Positions 51,990 to 59,679 of a stretch of DNA of 64,000 nt are shown here, piece by piece. A model generated the notes under the pieces. That model had not been told where the DNA came from. It was given only the letters and a program-made list of their open reading frames with translations, and made no database searches. Within the stretch, counting starts at the first letter, position 1, and every line of letters begins with the position of its first letter. Position numbers and translations under genes: made by a program. The stretch comes from DATBJG01 sp963790545 (GTDB lineage: Bacteria > Acidobacteriota > Vicinamibacteria > Vicinamibacterales > JAMQPK01), in assembly GCA_963790545.1 (NCBI GenBank), contig CAWBPA010000002.1:1-64000 (forward strand), in the 5' to 3' direction.

Positions 51990-52463
51990 CTACCACCGGT
52001 AATGGGCAAAGGCCTTGTTCGCCTCGGCCATTCTGTGGACGTCCTCGCGTTTCTTGACCGCACCGCCGCGCAGGTTCGACGCATCGAGCAATTCGTTGGC
52101 CAGTCTCTCTTCCATCGTCTTGCCGTCTCCGCGCTCGCGCGCGTAGCCGACCAGCCACCGAATGCTCAAAGAGAGTCGACGGTTCGGATTAACCTCGACA
52201 GGAACCTGATAGTTCGACCCCCCGACGCGTCGCGACTTCACCTCGAGACTGGGCTTGACGTTCTCGAGCGCTTTCTTGAAGATCTTCAGCGGATCGTCAC
52301 CCGTCTTGTCCTTGATGATGTCGAAGCTGCCATAGAGAATGCTCTCAGCGGTGCTTCGCTTCCCGTCGCGCATCACCGTATTGATGAAGCGTGTGACGAG
52401 CGGGCTGCTGTAGAGCGGGTCTGCTTGCAGTTCGCGTTTGGAGATTATTCGTCTGCGTGGCAT
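51990..52463 (-). CDS. rpsG: 30S ribosomal protein S7
   Basis: 157 residues: MPRRRIISKRELQADPLYSS, NTVMRDGKRSTAESILYG, VKSRRVGGSNYQVPVEV and LANELLDASNLRGGAVKKREDVHRMAEANKAF. It organises the 30S head. 15 bp after rpsL. Confidence 0.97.
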   Translation of the reverse strand: MPRRRIISKRELQADPLYSSPLVTRFINTVMRDGKRSTAESILYGSFDIIKDKTGDDPLKIFKKALENVKPSLEVKSRRVGGSNYQVPVEVNPNRRLSLSIRWLVGYARERGDGKTMEERLANELLDASNLRGGAVKKREDVHRMAEANKAFAHYRW

Positions 52464-52478
52464 ATCAGTGAGCCTCGA

Positions 52479-52853
52479 CTACGCCTTCGGTCTCTTCGCT
52501 CCGTACTTCGACCGCCCCTGCTTGCGACCCTGCACACCCACCGCATCGAGCGTGCCGCGGACGACGTGGTAGCGCACACCGGGCAGATCCTTCACGCGTC
52601 CGCCGCGGATGAGCACGAGCGAGTGTTCCTGCAGGTTGTGCCCGACGCCGGGGATATACGTCGTCACTTCGATCCCGTTGGTCAGTCGCACGCGCGCAAC
52701 CTTGCGGAGCGCCGAGTTTGGTTTCTTGGGGGTCTGGGTGAACACACGCACGCAGACACCTCTTTTTTGCGGACAATCCTGCAGCGCAGGACTCTTCGTC
52801 TTGCTGAGAATCTTCTCGCGCCCTTGCCGCACAAGCTGACTGATGGTCGGCAT
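52479..52853 (-). CDS. rpsL: 30S ribosomal protein S12
   Basis: 124 residues. PTISQLVRQGRE, CPQKRGVCVRVFTQTPKKPNSALRKVARVRL, and PGVGHNLQEHSLVLIRGGRVKDLPGVRYHVVRG. Residue 43-equivalent is Lys (TPKKPNS) and 88-equivalent is the KDLPG lysine, so the protein is of streptomycin-sensitive type. First gene of the ribosomal superoperon. Confidence 0.97.
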   Translation of the reverse strand: MPTISQLVRQGREKILSKTKSPALQDCPQKRGVCVRVFTQTPKKPNSALRKVARVRLTNGIEVTTYIPGVGHNLQEHSLVLIRGGRVKDLPGVRYHVVRGTLDAVGVQGRKQGRSKYGAKRPKA

Positions 52854-52864
52854 CTTCTCTTTCT

Positions 52865-52893
52865 TTTGTCATGGGGCCCCACCCCCATGACCA
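52865..52893 (-). repeat. Paired-hairpin element, copy H (hairpin 1 only)
   Basis: TTGTCATGGGGCCCCACCCC then CCATGACC, identical to hairpin 1 of copy G, about 15 bp upstream of rpsL. Confidence 0.82.
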
Positions 52894-52979
52894 GTATTCG
52901 TGATCAAATAACAGCGTCCGCCGTCGCGCCGACAACCCTTCACGGGCCGCCCGCCGCAGCCGAACGTTGCTCCAGGCCT

Positions 52980-52996
52980 AAAAGCCACCGTGGCTT
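52980..52996 (-). terminator. Possible attenuator hairpin in the rpsL leader
   Basis: Minus-strand AAGCCA-CGG-TGGCTT followed by TT. The stem is 6 bp and the T-run short, so the call is weak; its location inside a leader of about 320 nt is the reason to note it. Confidence 0.3.
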
Positions 52997-53180
52997 GGCG
53001 CCCGTGAGCTGATGACCCTATAGCGTGAGTAGTCGCAGGGCACGGACGCTGCCAGCGTTTCCGTAAACCCTTGCAAGACGCGGCCTTATGCCGCCTCGTT
53101 CGGGAAAGAAGACCCTCCGGAGGCCCTCTCTCGGACGTTCGAAGCTAGATAGGGTGTCCTAGCTCCGACAAAACCCACCG

Positions 53181-53209
53181 ACTATATCACGTGAACTTTT
53201 CGGTGTGCA
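53181..53209 (-). promoter_or_regulatory. Candidate sigma-70 promoter of the ribosomal superoperon
   Basis: TGCACA (53204-53209), 17-bp spacer, TATAGT (53181-53186) on the minus strand. Predicted start near 53174, giving a leader of about 320 nt before rpsL. The interval 52897-53180 holds no gene; it contains a CCTCCGGAGG palindrome and the possible attenuator. Confidence 0.5.
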
Positions 53210-53368
53210 ACACCTCAGAACACTGGGAGGCAGCAAGTGTGGTCGATCGGGACGCCCACAAACACATCCGGCGGACGTGACTTAGGCAAACGTGGGCAAC
53301 ACCGAACGCGCGTCGGCTCAAGCCGGGGGGCGTGTCGTTTGCATGGTATCCAAGCAGGACCCGATGCC

Positions 53369-54265
53369 ATGGCCTTTCGCCTGAACCAGCGCCGGTCGAT
53401 TACCACTGAACTCGAAAAGCTCGTCCACTCGGAGTTTCAGACGGCGATCAAGGAGCTGGATCAATCGAAGCCTGGGGCGGACGCCATCCATGAGGCGCGC
53501 AAGTCACTGAAAAAGATTCGTGCCGTGTTGCGACTTCTTCGCAACCCTCTGGGCCACGATTACGGTCCTGCAAACCGCCGGTTACGCGACGTGGCTCATC
53601 GCCTCGCGTCGCTCCGCGATGTCGACGCGACCAGCGAGACGCTTCGAGCGTTGCATCACCGATACCCAACCGTCATAACGCCACGGATCACTCGAGCAGT
53701 CGCGCACGGACTACGGCCGCGAAAGCGCCAGGCTAGGGCCAAGGCCGGCCCGGTAGTTCGTCGAGCGACCGGTATGCTTCGGCGATCGCGCCACTCGACA
53801 CCGAGGCGAATTCGTCGTGTCCAGGGCTTTTCGGCTGTTCGTGCGGGCGTGAAGCGAGGATATCGCCGTGCTCGCGCCTCGATGGACGAGGTCTCCTTGA
53901 ACTCAGATTTCACGCAGTTTCACGCCTGGCGCCGGGTGGTGAAGGATCACTGGTATCATGTCCGGCTGTTCGAGGGCCTCCATCCCACACCCCGGTCGCG
54001 GGCGCGAACCTTGAAGCGACTCGAATCGTGGCTCGGTGACGACCACAACCTTGGCATGCTGCGCGCGACCATTCTCGACGCGCCAGACCGGTTCGGTAAT
54101 GCTCGGACCACCGCGCTCGTTCTGGGGTGCATCACCAAATACCAAGCGTCGCTCCGCCGGGATGCTCTGAAGCTTGGTCACCGCTTGTTTGCCGAGAAGC
54201 CGGGACGGTTCGAGCGGACCGTGCACGATTGGTGGAATTCCTCGTCGAACGGCAAAAAGAGTTGA
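53369..54265 (+). CDS. CHAD-domain protein
   Basis: 298 residues from ATG 53369 (MAFRLNQRRSITTELEKLVH). CHAD is a conserved histidine- and arginine/lysine-rich alpha-helical domain that binds polyphosphate and localises to polyphosphate granules. Visible marks: AIHEARKSLKKIRAVLRLLR in the first half, DVAHRLASLRDVDATSETL, and FHAWRRVVKDHWYHVRLFEG with ESWLGDDHNLGML in the second. The centre is strongly basic. The gene ends 2 bp before ppa, which supports a joint role in phosphate polymer or pyrophosphate metabolism. Confidence 0.88.
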   Translation: MAFRLNQRRSITTELEKLVHSEFQTAIKELDQSKPGADAIHEARKSLKKIRAVLRLLRNPLGHDYGPANRRLRDVAHRLASLRDVDATSETLRALHHRYPTVITPRITRAVAHGLRPRKRQARAKAGPVVRRATGMLRRSRHSTPRRIRRVQGFSAVRAGVKRGYRRARASMDEVSLNSDFTQFHAWRRVVKDHWYHVRLFEGLHPTPRSRARTLKRLESWLGDDHNLGMLRATILDAPDRFGNARTTALVLGCITKYQASLRRDALKLGHRLFAEKPGRFERTVHDWWNSSSNGKKS

Positions 54266-54267
54266 GG

Positions 54268-54795
54268 ATGTTGCCTGCATATCGTCCCGATGGCTCGGTG
54301 AACGTGATCGTCGAATCCCCACGGGGATCGTCACTCAAGCTCAAGTACGACGGGAACGACAACGTCATGATGCTTTCGCGCCCGCTTCCAGCGGGTGTCG
54401 CCTACCCGCACGACTGGGGATTCATTCCTTCGACCCATGCCGCCGACGGCGACCCACTCGACGTGTTCATCGTCTGGGATGAGGTGAGCTATCCGGGTAT
54501 CCTCATTCCGTGCCGGGTGATTGGCGTGCTGAACGTCGAACAGACCAACCTGGAAACGAAACGTCGTGAACGTAACGATCGAGTGGCCGCCCTGCCACTC
54601 AAAGCTCCACGGCTGGAGCACATCACGTCGGTCTTCGATCTGCAGGAACGCGTCCGTGCGGAGATCGAACGATTCTTTCTGAACGCTGTCGCCTTCGAGG
54701 GAAAAGACTTGCAGCTTGTTGGTTGGGAAGGCCCCCAAGAGGCTGACGCGCTGGTGCGACGATCGGCCGACCTGTCTACGGCACTCGCGAGGTGA
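54268..54795 (+). CDS. ppa: Inorganic pyrophosphatase, soluble family I
   Basis: 175 residues from ATG 54268; longer frames run into the CHAD gene. The metal site DGDPLDVFIV is intact, as are KLKYDGNDNVMMLSRPLP and YPHDWGFIPST. A second part near RRERNDRVAALPL corresponds to the KDxK/R-type active-site region with Glu/Arg substitutions, common in some families. It hydrolyses pyrophosphate and so pulls biosynthetic reactions forward. Directly follows the CHAD gene. Confidence 0.9.
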   Translation: MLPAYRPDGSVNVIVESPRGSSLKLKYDGNDNVMMLSRPLPAGVAYPHDWGFIPSTHAADGDPLDVFIVWDEVSYPGILIPCRVIGVLNVEQTNLETKRRERNDRVAALPLKAPRLEHITSVFDLQERVRAEIERFFLNAVAFEGKDLQLVGWEGPQEADALVRRSADLSTALAR

Positions 54796-54829
54796 CGCCT
54801 GCGCTAGAATGTGCGGCAGGAGGCTACCT

Positions 54830-55261
54830 GTGAAACTTGTTGCCACGATTGTGTTGGGTCTCGGCGCCGTGGCTCTAGCGGCTGCGGGAGATGGTGGGCA
54901 GGCTCCCGCCCAGGAGAAGGTAATCACCACGCCTTCAGGCCTGAAGTATGTAGAGGTTCAGCCTGGTACCGGACGAACGGCTGAAAAGGGGATGCCGGTG
55001 CAGGTGCATTACACGGGCCGGCTTGCCGACGGCAAGAAGTTCGACTCCTCAGTCGATCGGAAGGAGCCGTTTCAGTTCAACCTCGGAGCCGGTGAGGTGA
55101 TCCGGGGTTGGGACGAGGGTGTCGCCGGCATGAAGGTGGGCGGCAAACGAAAGCTGATCATCCCAGCCAACCTCGCCTACGGGCCGCGCGGCGTGCCCGG
55201 CGCGATTCCCCCGAACGCCGAGCTGACGTTCGATGTCGAACTGCTGAAAGTCGGCCGTTAG
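54830..55261 (+). CDS. Secreted FKBP-type peptidyl-prolyl isomerase
   Basis: 143 residues from GTG 54830, with GGAGG seven bases upstream. The signal peptide (LVATIVLGLGAVALAAAGDG) is followed by TPSGLKYVEVQPGTG and the FKBP core: VQVHYTGRLADGKKFDSS, VIRGWDEGVAGMKVGGKRKL, IPANLAYGPRGVPGAIPPN. Active-site Tyr, Phe, Trp and Asp are present. It assists folding in the periplasm. Single-domain form without the N-terminal dimerisation region of FkpA. Confidence 0.93.
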   Translation: MKLVATIVLGLGAVALAAAGDGGQAPAQEKVITTPSGLKYVEVQPGTGRTAEKGMPVQVHYTGRLADGKKFDSSVDRKEPFQFNLGAGEVIRGWDEGVAGMKVGGKRKLIIPANLAYGPRGVPGAIPPNAELTFDVELLKVGR

Positions 55262-55428
55262 AGTCTTGAGAGCCGTGGGTTCACGCTGAGTTCGCAGAAG
55301 CCGCTGAGGCCGCAGAGGATTCTAGCCAGGAAATCCTCTGCGCACTCCGCGCCCCTCGACCTTGCTCGGGGCGCCCTGAGCGATTGTCGAAGGGCGACCT
55401 CGGCGTCCTCAGCGATTCGAATTCCCTC
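55262..55428. repeat. Convergent gap with inverted repeats (GCAGAGGATT; CGCCCTGAG)
   Basis: GCAGAGGATT (55312) pairs with AATCCTCTGC (to 55341), a 10-bp stem between two convergent genes that could act as a bidirectional end. At 55372-55396, CGCCCTGAGCGATTGTCGA followed by AGGGCG is a second inverted repeat of a type widespread in environmental genomes. Confidence 0.6.
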
Positions 55429-56499
55429 TCAGTTCCCGTTCCAGTCCGCGAGAAAGACATTCGTCTCTCCCTCGCTTTTGGCCCCCCGGTTCGACGCAAA
55501 GACCAACCTGCGGCCGTCGGGCGAGAACATCGGGAACCCGTCGAACGTTTCGTTGTTCGTGATCCGCTCGAGGCCCGTGCCATCGACATTCATTAAATAG
55601 ATGTCGAAGTCACGTCCTTTCGGATCGTGGTGATTCGACGCAAAGATGATCCGCTTGCCACCTGGATGGAAGAACGGCGCAAAATTCGCGCCTCCGAGCT
55701 TGCTAACCTGCCGCAGGTTGCTCCCATCAGCATTCATCACAAATATCTCCAACGTCGTCGGGCGCCAGAGCTCTTCTTTCAGCAGCGACCGAAAGTCGTC
55801 AAGCTCGGGACCGGCGCTGATGGCTCGCCCGCGAAACACGATCTGACGTCCGTCGGCAGAAAAAAACGGGCCGCCGTCCGGGCCGGGACGATTCGTGAGC
55901 CGTCTCACGTCGGAACCGTCTCCCGCCATGGAATAAATCTCCATGTCACCATCACGAACGCTGGTAAATACGATGCGCCCGTTCGGCCCGACGGTGGCTT
56001 CGGCGTCGTAGCCTGGCGCGTTGGTCAGTCGTTGAAGCCCTGAACCGTCGGGTTTTGCACGGAAGATGTCGTAGCTGGCATAAATCGGCCATACATATCC
56101 TCGCGCAAAGCTTGGTCGCGGCGGGCAATCCGGCGACGCAAGATGCGTGGACGCGTACAGCAGGGTCTGACCGTCCGGATAGAAATAGCCGCACGTGGTG
56201 CGGCCGCCCAGGCTGATCTTCCGCTTCTCAGAACCATCCACGCGCATCGTATAAATCTGGTCGCATGAACTGGCTGACGTCGGGTCCGCCGTCATTTGGA
56301 AAATGAGACGCTGCCCATCGGCCGAAAAATATGCCTCGGCGTTCTCGCCGCCCGAGGTCAGCTGGCGAATGTTTCCCAGTCGTGGCTCAGGCTTTGTCGG
56401 GCCGCCCGACGAGGCCGGACCAGATCGCTGACCGAACACCGGCACCAGCAACGCAGTGAGCATCAGTCCGCCAAGGACGATCACGCGCTCCGCACTCAT
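55429..56499 (-). CDS. TolB-like beta-propeller protein
   Basis: 356 residues from ATG 56499 (MSAERVIVLGGLMLTALLVP), with a signal peptide ending near FGQ. Six or so PD40 repeats follow, each of the form NAEAYFSADGQRLIFQ, YFYPDGQTLLYAST, FSADGRQIVFRG, FHPGGKRIIFASN, FSPDGRRLVFASN, with intervening IYTMRVDGSEKRKI-type strands. Such periplasmic propellers mediate protein contacts or bind substrates; no protease or other enzymatic domain is attached. Two Cys pairs may be structural. Transcribed towards the FKBP gene. Confidence 0.85.
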   Translation of the reverse strand: MSAERVIVLGGLMLTALLVPVFGQRSGPASSGGPTKPEPRLGNIRQLTSGGENAEAYFSADGQRLIFQMTADPTSASSCDQIYTMRVDGSEKRKISLGGRTTCGYFYPDGQTLLYASTHLASPDCPPRPSFARGYVWPIYASYDIFRAKPDGSGLQRLTNAPGYDAEATVGPNGRIVFTSVRDGDMEIYSMAGDGSDVRRLTNRPGPDGGPFFSADGRQIVFRGRAISAGPELDDFRSLLKEELWRPTTLEIFVMNADGSNLRQVSKLGGANFAPFFHPGGKRIIFASNHHDPKGRDFDIYLMNVDGTGLERITNNETFDGFPMFSPDGRRLVFASNRGAKSEGETNVFLADWNGN

Positions 56500-56582
56500 G
56501 GAAACCCCCGACGAAGAATGTGGCCACGCCAACGGCCAGCAAGGTATCACGAATTTCCAGCTTCTGTTGTTATGCTGTCGTG

Positions 56583-57971
56583 ATGGTCGGCCCCGACTCA
56601 CATCTTGACCGTGCCAGGGCCATTGCGCGTGCTGCGCGCGATCGGGGTGGACGTGCGCTCATTGTCGGCGGATGGGTTCGCGATCGGCTGCTCGGTAGGG
56701 ATTCAAAGGATCTGGACATCGAGATCTTCGGGATTCCCGGCTCTGAGCTGGCGAAATTCCTGGAGCCATTCGGCAGGGTGGAAGCCGTCGGCCAGAGCTT
56801 TCCCGTTTACAAAGTCGATGAGATAGACGTCGCCCTCCCTCGTCGTGAGTCCAAAGCTGGCCGGGGTCACAAGGGCTTCGTGGTCGAAGGGGACCCGGCG
56901 ATGACCGTGGCTGAAGCGGCACGTCGACGCGATTTCACCATCAACGCCATCGCCTGGGATCCGCTGACCAGCGAATACCTCGACCCGTGCGGCGGTCGCG
57001 CCGATCTCGAGGCTTCGATTCTGCGCGCCGTTGACCTCCAGACGTTTGGCGACGACAGCCTGCGTGTTCTGCGCGCCCTGCAATTTGCGGCACGATTCGA
57101 ACTGAAAATTGACGCGGCCACAGCGGACGTGTGTCGAGCGATACCACTGGACGATCTGCCGGCAGAACGGATCTGGGGGGAAATCGAAAAGCTGCTGCTT
57201 CAGGCCGAACGCCCGTCGCGCGGATTCGAACTAGGCCGCCATCTGCAGGTCATCGAACGGTTGTTTCCCGAGCTTCATGCCTTGGTGGATTGCCCACAGG
57301 AACCCGAATGGCATCCAGAGGGCGACGTCTGGATCCATACGATGTTGGTGATCGACGAGATGCGCCGGCGCATCGACGACCTCGACAAGCCCGACCAGCT
57401 CATTCTCATGCTCGGCGCGGTCTGCCACGATCTGGGCAAACCCGCGACGACGGCATTCGTCGACGGCCGTATTCGATCGCTGGATCACGAAGATCAGGGA
57501 GTCCCGCCGGCGAGGAGGCTGCTCGATCGCCTCAACGTCCACACGATCGGTGGACGCGATGTACGTCATCAGGTACTGGGCCTGGTCGCGCACCATCTCA
57601 AACCGGGCATGTTGTACAAACGTCGGGAAGAGGTGAGCGATGCGGCGTTCCGTCGGCTTGCCGTAAAGGTCGACCTCGAATTACTCGCGAGGCTGGCAAA
57701 GGCCGACTGCCTCGGTCGAACCGGCTCATTCGACTGTTCTGCAATGGACTGGTTCCTTGAACGTGCACGAGCGCTGGGGGTCGAACGCCGGCCACCCGAA
57801 CGATTGGTGCTGGGACGGCACGTACTCGCGCTGGGCCTGACGCCGGGCCCTAAGGTTGGCGAAGTGTTGAAGCTGGTCTACGAAAAGCAGCTCGACGGCG
57901 TCATCACGACGACGGAAGAAGGAATTGCGCTCGCAAGGGAACTACTCGGCAACCTGAATTCTGAGTCTTAG
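56583..57971 (+). CDS. cca: CCA-adding-type tRNA nucleotidyltransferase with HD domain
   Basis: 462 residues from ATG 56583. Class II nucleotidyltransferase head: LIVGGWVRDRLLGRDSKDLD with the catalytic DxD (DLDIEIFG), second motif ARRRDFTINAIAWDP, and neck region DSLRVLRALQFAARFEL. The C-terminal half contains an HD phosphohydrolase domain (VCHDLGKPATT, then HEDQG and GLVAHHLKPGM). This matches E. coli Cca with phosphatase/phosphodiesterase activity. It adds or repairs the 3' CCA of tRNA. Poly(A) polymerase is the alternative assignment; the HD domain favours Cca. Confidence 0.88.
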   Translation: MVGPDSHLDRARAIARAARDRGGRALIVGGWVRDRLLGRDSKDLDIEIFGIPGSELAKFLEPFGRVEAVGQSFPVYKVDEIDVALPRRESKAGRGHKGFVVEGDPAMTVAEAARRRDFTINAIAWDPLTSEYLDPCGGRADLEASILRAVDLQTFGDDSLRVLRALQFAARFELKIDAATADVCRAIPLDDLPAERIWGEIEKLLLQAERPSRGFELGRHLQVIERLFPELHALVDCPQEPEWHPEGDVWIHTMLVIDEMRRRIDDLDKPDQLILMLGAVCHDLGKPATTAFVDGRIRSLDHEDQGVPPARRLLDRLNVHTIGGRDVRHQVLGLVAHHLKPGMLYKRREEVSDAAFRRLAVKVDLELLARLAKADCLGRTGSFDCSAMDWFLERARALGVERRPPERLVLGRHVLALGLTPGPKVGEVLKLVYEKQLDGVITTTEEGIALARELLGNLNSES

Positions 57972-57990
57972 AGTGCGTTGCAAAATCGTA

Positions 57991-58051
57991 CGTAGCGCAG
58001 GTCTTTAGACCTGCCCGGCGCCTCAAAGCAGGCCTGAAGGCCTGCGCTACG
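57991..58051. repeat. Composite CTTTAG palindrome element
   Basis: GCAGGTCTTTAGACCTGC (57997-58014) and GCAGGCCTGAAGGCCTGC (58028-58045) enclosed in an outer 11-bp inverted repeat CGTAGCGCAGG / CCTGCGCTACG. Lies between convergent genes. Confidence 0.8.
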
Positions 58052-58078
58052 ATGCGCCGGCCTGAAGTCGTCGCAGTG

Positions 58079-59167
58079 TCATCGTGCGCAACTCGACGCG
58101 ACCATTTGCATGGATGTCAGGTTAATCCGTTTGTCACTGGGGTCCTGGTAGAGCAGACCTTTCGCTTCCACCTTGTGGCCCTTGTGAAGATCCGGCTTGA
58201 ACTGGTTCACGCTCACGAGCTGGAACGTGTCGCTGCCGAGAGCCTGCGCTTCAGCGCGCTTCAACGCGTCTGGCGCCGACGCCTGGTCTTTCGCGATGAC
58301 GGGCGTGCTCGAGTTGGTCAGCACCCAGCCACTGTTGGGACCTTGAGACAGGCACCCCACGACCTGCACGAGCGCAAAGTTCGGGGCCGCGGCAGTGTCC
58401 CCGGCTTTTCTGACGATTTGGATCGCGTCGAGCGTTTCGCTATCTACTTTGAGGTCTTCTGAGCCGGCCGGAAATTTGTTCACCTGGAGGATGTAGGTCA
58501 GGATTTCGAGCTTAGCCTCGGGCTCCAGAATCGTCCCGAAGTTTGGCGGCATCGTGTCGCGGATCTTGACGAACAAACTGTTGAGACTGTCGGTCTCCCA
58601 ATTGGCAAAAAACTTGTCGCCGACGAGCGGCGGACCATTCGTCCCTGCAAGATCGGCCCCATGACAGCGGATACAGGCGGTCTCAAAGGTGGTCTTGCCC
58701 CGCGCAGCCTGGACTGCCGTGTAGACACCGTTCCAGATTCCCTTTTTTACGATCTTGATTCCCTCGAGGGCCGAGCCGACCGGCTTGAGGTCCGCGGTGC
58801 CCGCGGGATAGGCATTGACTTGAAGGATGTACGCAAGGATGTCGATTTTGATGTCCTCGTTCAGCGTATTCGGACCAATCGGCGGCATCGTGTCGCGGAT
58901 CTTGTTGAAGATGGCCTCGAGACTGTCGTCCTCCCAGTTTGACAGGAACGTACTACCTTTGAGCGCGGGACCTCGTTCCGAGCCGGTCAACTCAGGGTTA
59001 TGACAACGCGCGCAGGTTCCTTCGAACGTGGTCTTGCCACGTGCGGCCTGAGCGGCCGTATACACGCCGTCCCAGATGCTCCCTGTTCCCTGCGCAGCTG
59101 CATTGCCGGCAAGCGACAGCACGCACATCGTCGTAGCCACGAACACGGCGAACTGTTTCTCTGACAT
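58079..59167 (-). CDS. Secreted di-haem cytochrome c protein
   Basis: 362 residues with a signal peptide (about 1-25, ending NAAAQG). Two homologous cytochrome c domains, each opening WDGVYTAAQAARGKTTFE or WNGVYTAVQAARGKTTFE and carrying one haem site (CARCH, CIRCH) and an axial-Met candidate in RDTMPP. A C-terminal domain (VVGCLSQGPNSGWVLTNSS, about 270-362) without haem resembles small ligand-binding modules of acidobacterial exported proteins. It is a periplasmic electron-transfer role by analogy. Adjacent to another gene of the same type. Confidence 0.88.
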   Translation of the reverse strand: MSEKQFAVFVATTMCVLSLAGNAAAQGTGSIWDGVYTAAQAARGKTTFEGTCARCHNPELTGSERGPALKGSTFLSNWEDDSLEAIFNKIRDTMPPIGPNTLNEDIKIDILAYILQVNAYPAGTADLKPVGSALEGIKIVKKGIWNGVYTAVQAARGKTTFETACIRCHGADLAGTNGPPLVGDKFFANWETDSLNSLFVKIRDTMPPNFGTILEPEAKLEILTYILQVNKFPAGSEDLKVDSETLDAIQIVRKAGDTAAAPNFALVQVVGCLSQGPNSGWVLTNSSTPVIAKDQASAPDALKRAEAQALGSDTFQLVSVNQFKPDLHKGHKVEAKGLLYQDPSDKRINLTSMQMVASSCAR

Positions 59168-59185
59168 CTTCGTCTCCGACGTTAG

Positions 59186-59665
59186 CTACTTCCCGTTCTC
59201 TTTCGGAGCTTTTTCAATCACGATTCGTTCGAGCTGTGCTGCATCGCGATCGAGTGGTCGGCTTCCGACCGGGAACGAATTGGCCTGCAAAATGTACGAC
59301 ACGATATCGACGTACGCGCGACGAGGGAGGCTGCCCGGTTCGTCGGGTGGCATGGACTTGCTGATTCGTTCCACGAGGTCCTTGACGGTGCGGCCGCTCC
59401 ACTGCACGATGAAGGCATCCCACACCAAGGCTGGGACCTCTTCGGCCGGATCTCCACCCAGATTCGATTTGTGACAGCGTTCGCAGGCGCGTTCGTACTC
59501 TTTTCTGCCGCGATTGGCTTGAGCCTCCGTATACACGCCATCCCAGACCGAACGCCGTTCAGCAGGCGGCGCCTGGGCGCTACCCACGGCCCCGGCGATC
59601 CCGAGCATCGCCGCCACTATCAAAAAAGGGGGCAGGAACAGGCTTGAGCCCCCTGCATCGCGCAT
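59186..59665 (-). CDS. Secreted mono-haem cytochrome c protein
   Basis: 159 residues from ATG 59665. Signal peptide FLPPFLIVAAMLGIAGAVGS; haem site CERCHK; family opening SVWDGVYTEAQANRGRKEYE and RISKSMPPDEPGSL match the domains of the neighbouring di-haem protein. On the raw sequence this gene appears fused to the upstream ankyrin gene, but that long frame exists only because of a frame break in the ankyrin gene; the separate start and signal peptide show two genes. Confidence 0.87.
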   Translation of the reverse strand: MRDAGGSSLFLPPFLIVAAMLGIAGAVGSAQAPPAERRSVWDGVYTEAQANRGRKEYERACERCHKSNLGGDPAEEVPALVWDAFIVQWSGRTVKDLVERISKSMPPDEPGSLPRRAYVDIVSYILQANSFPVGSRPLDRDAAQLERIVIEKAPKENGK

Positions 59666-59679
59666 CGGCACAACGACTG

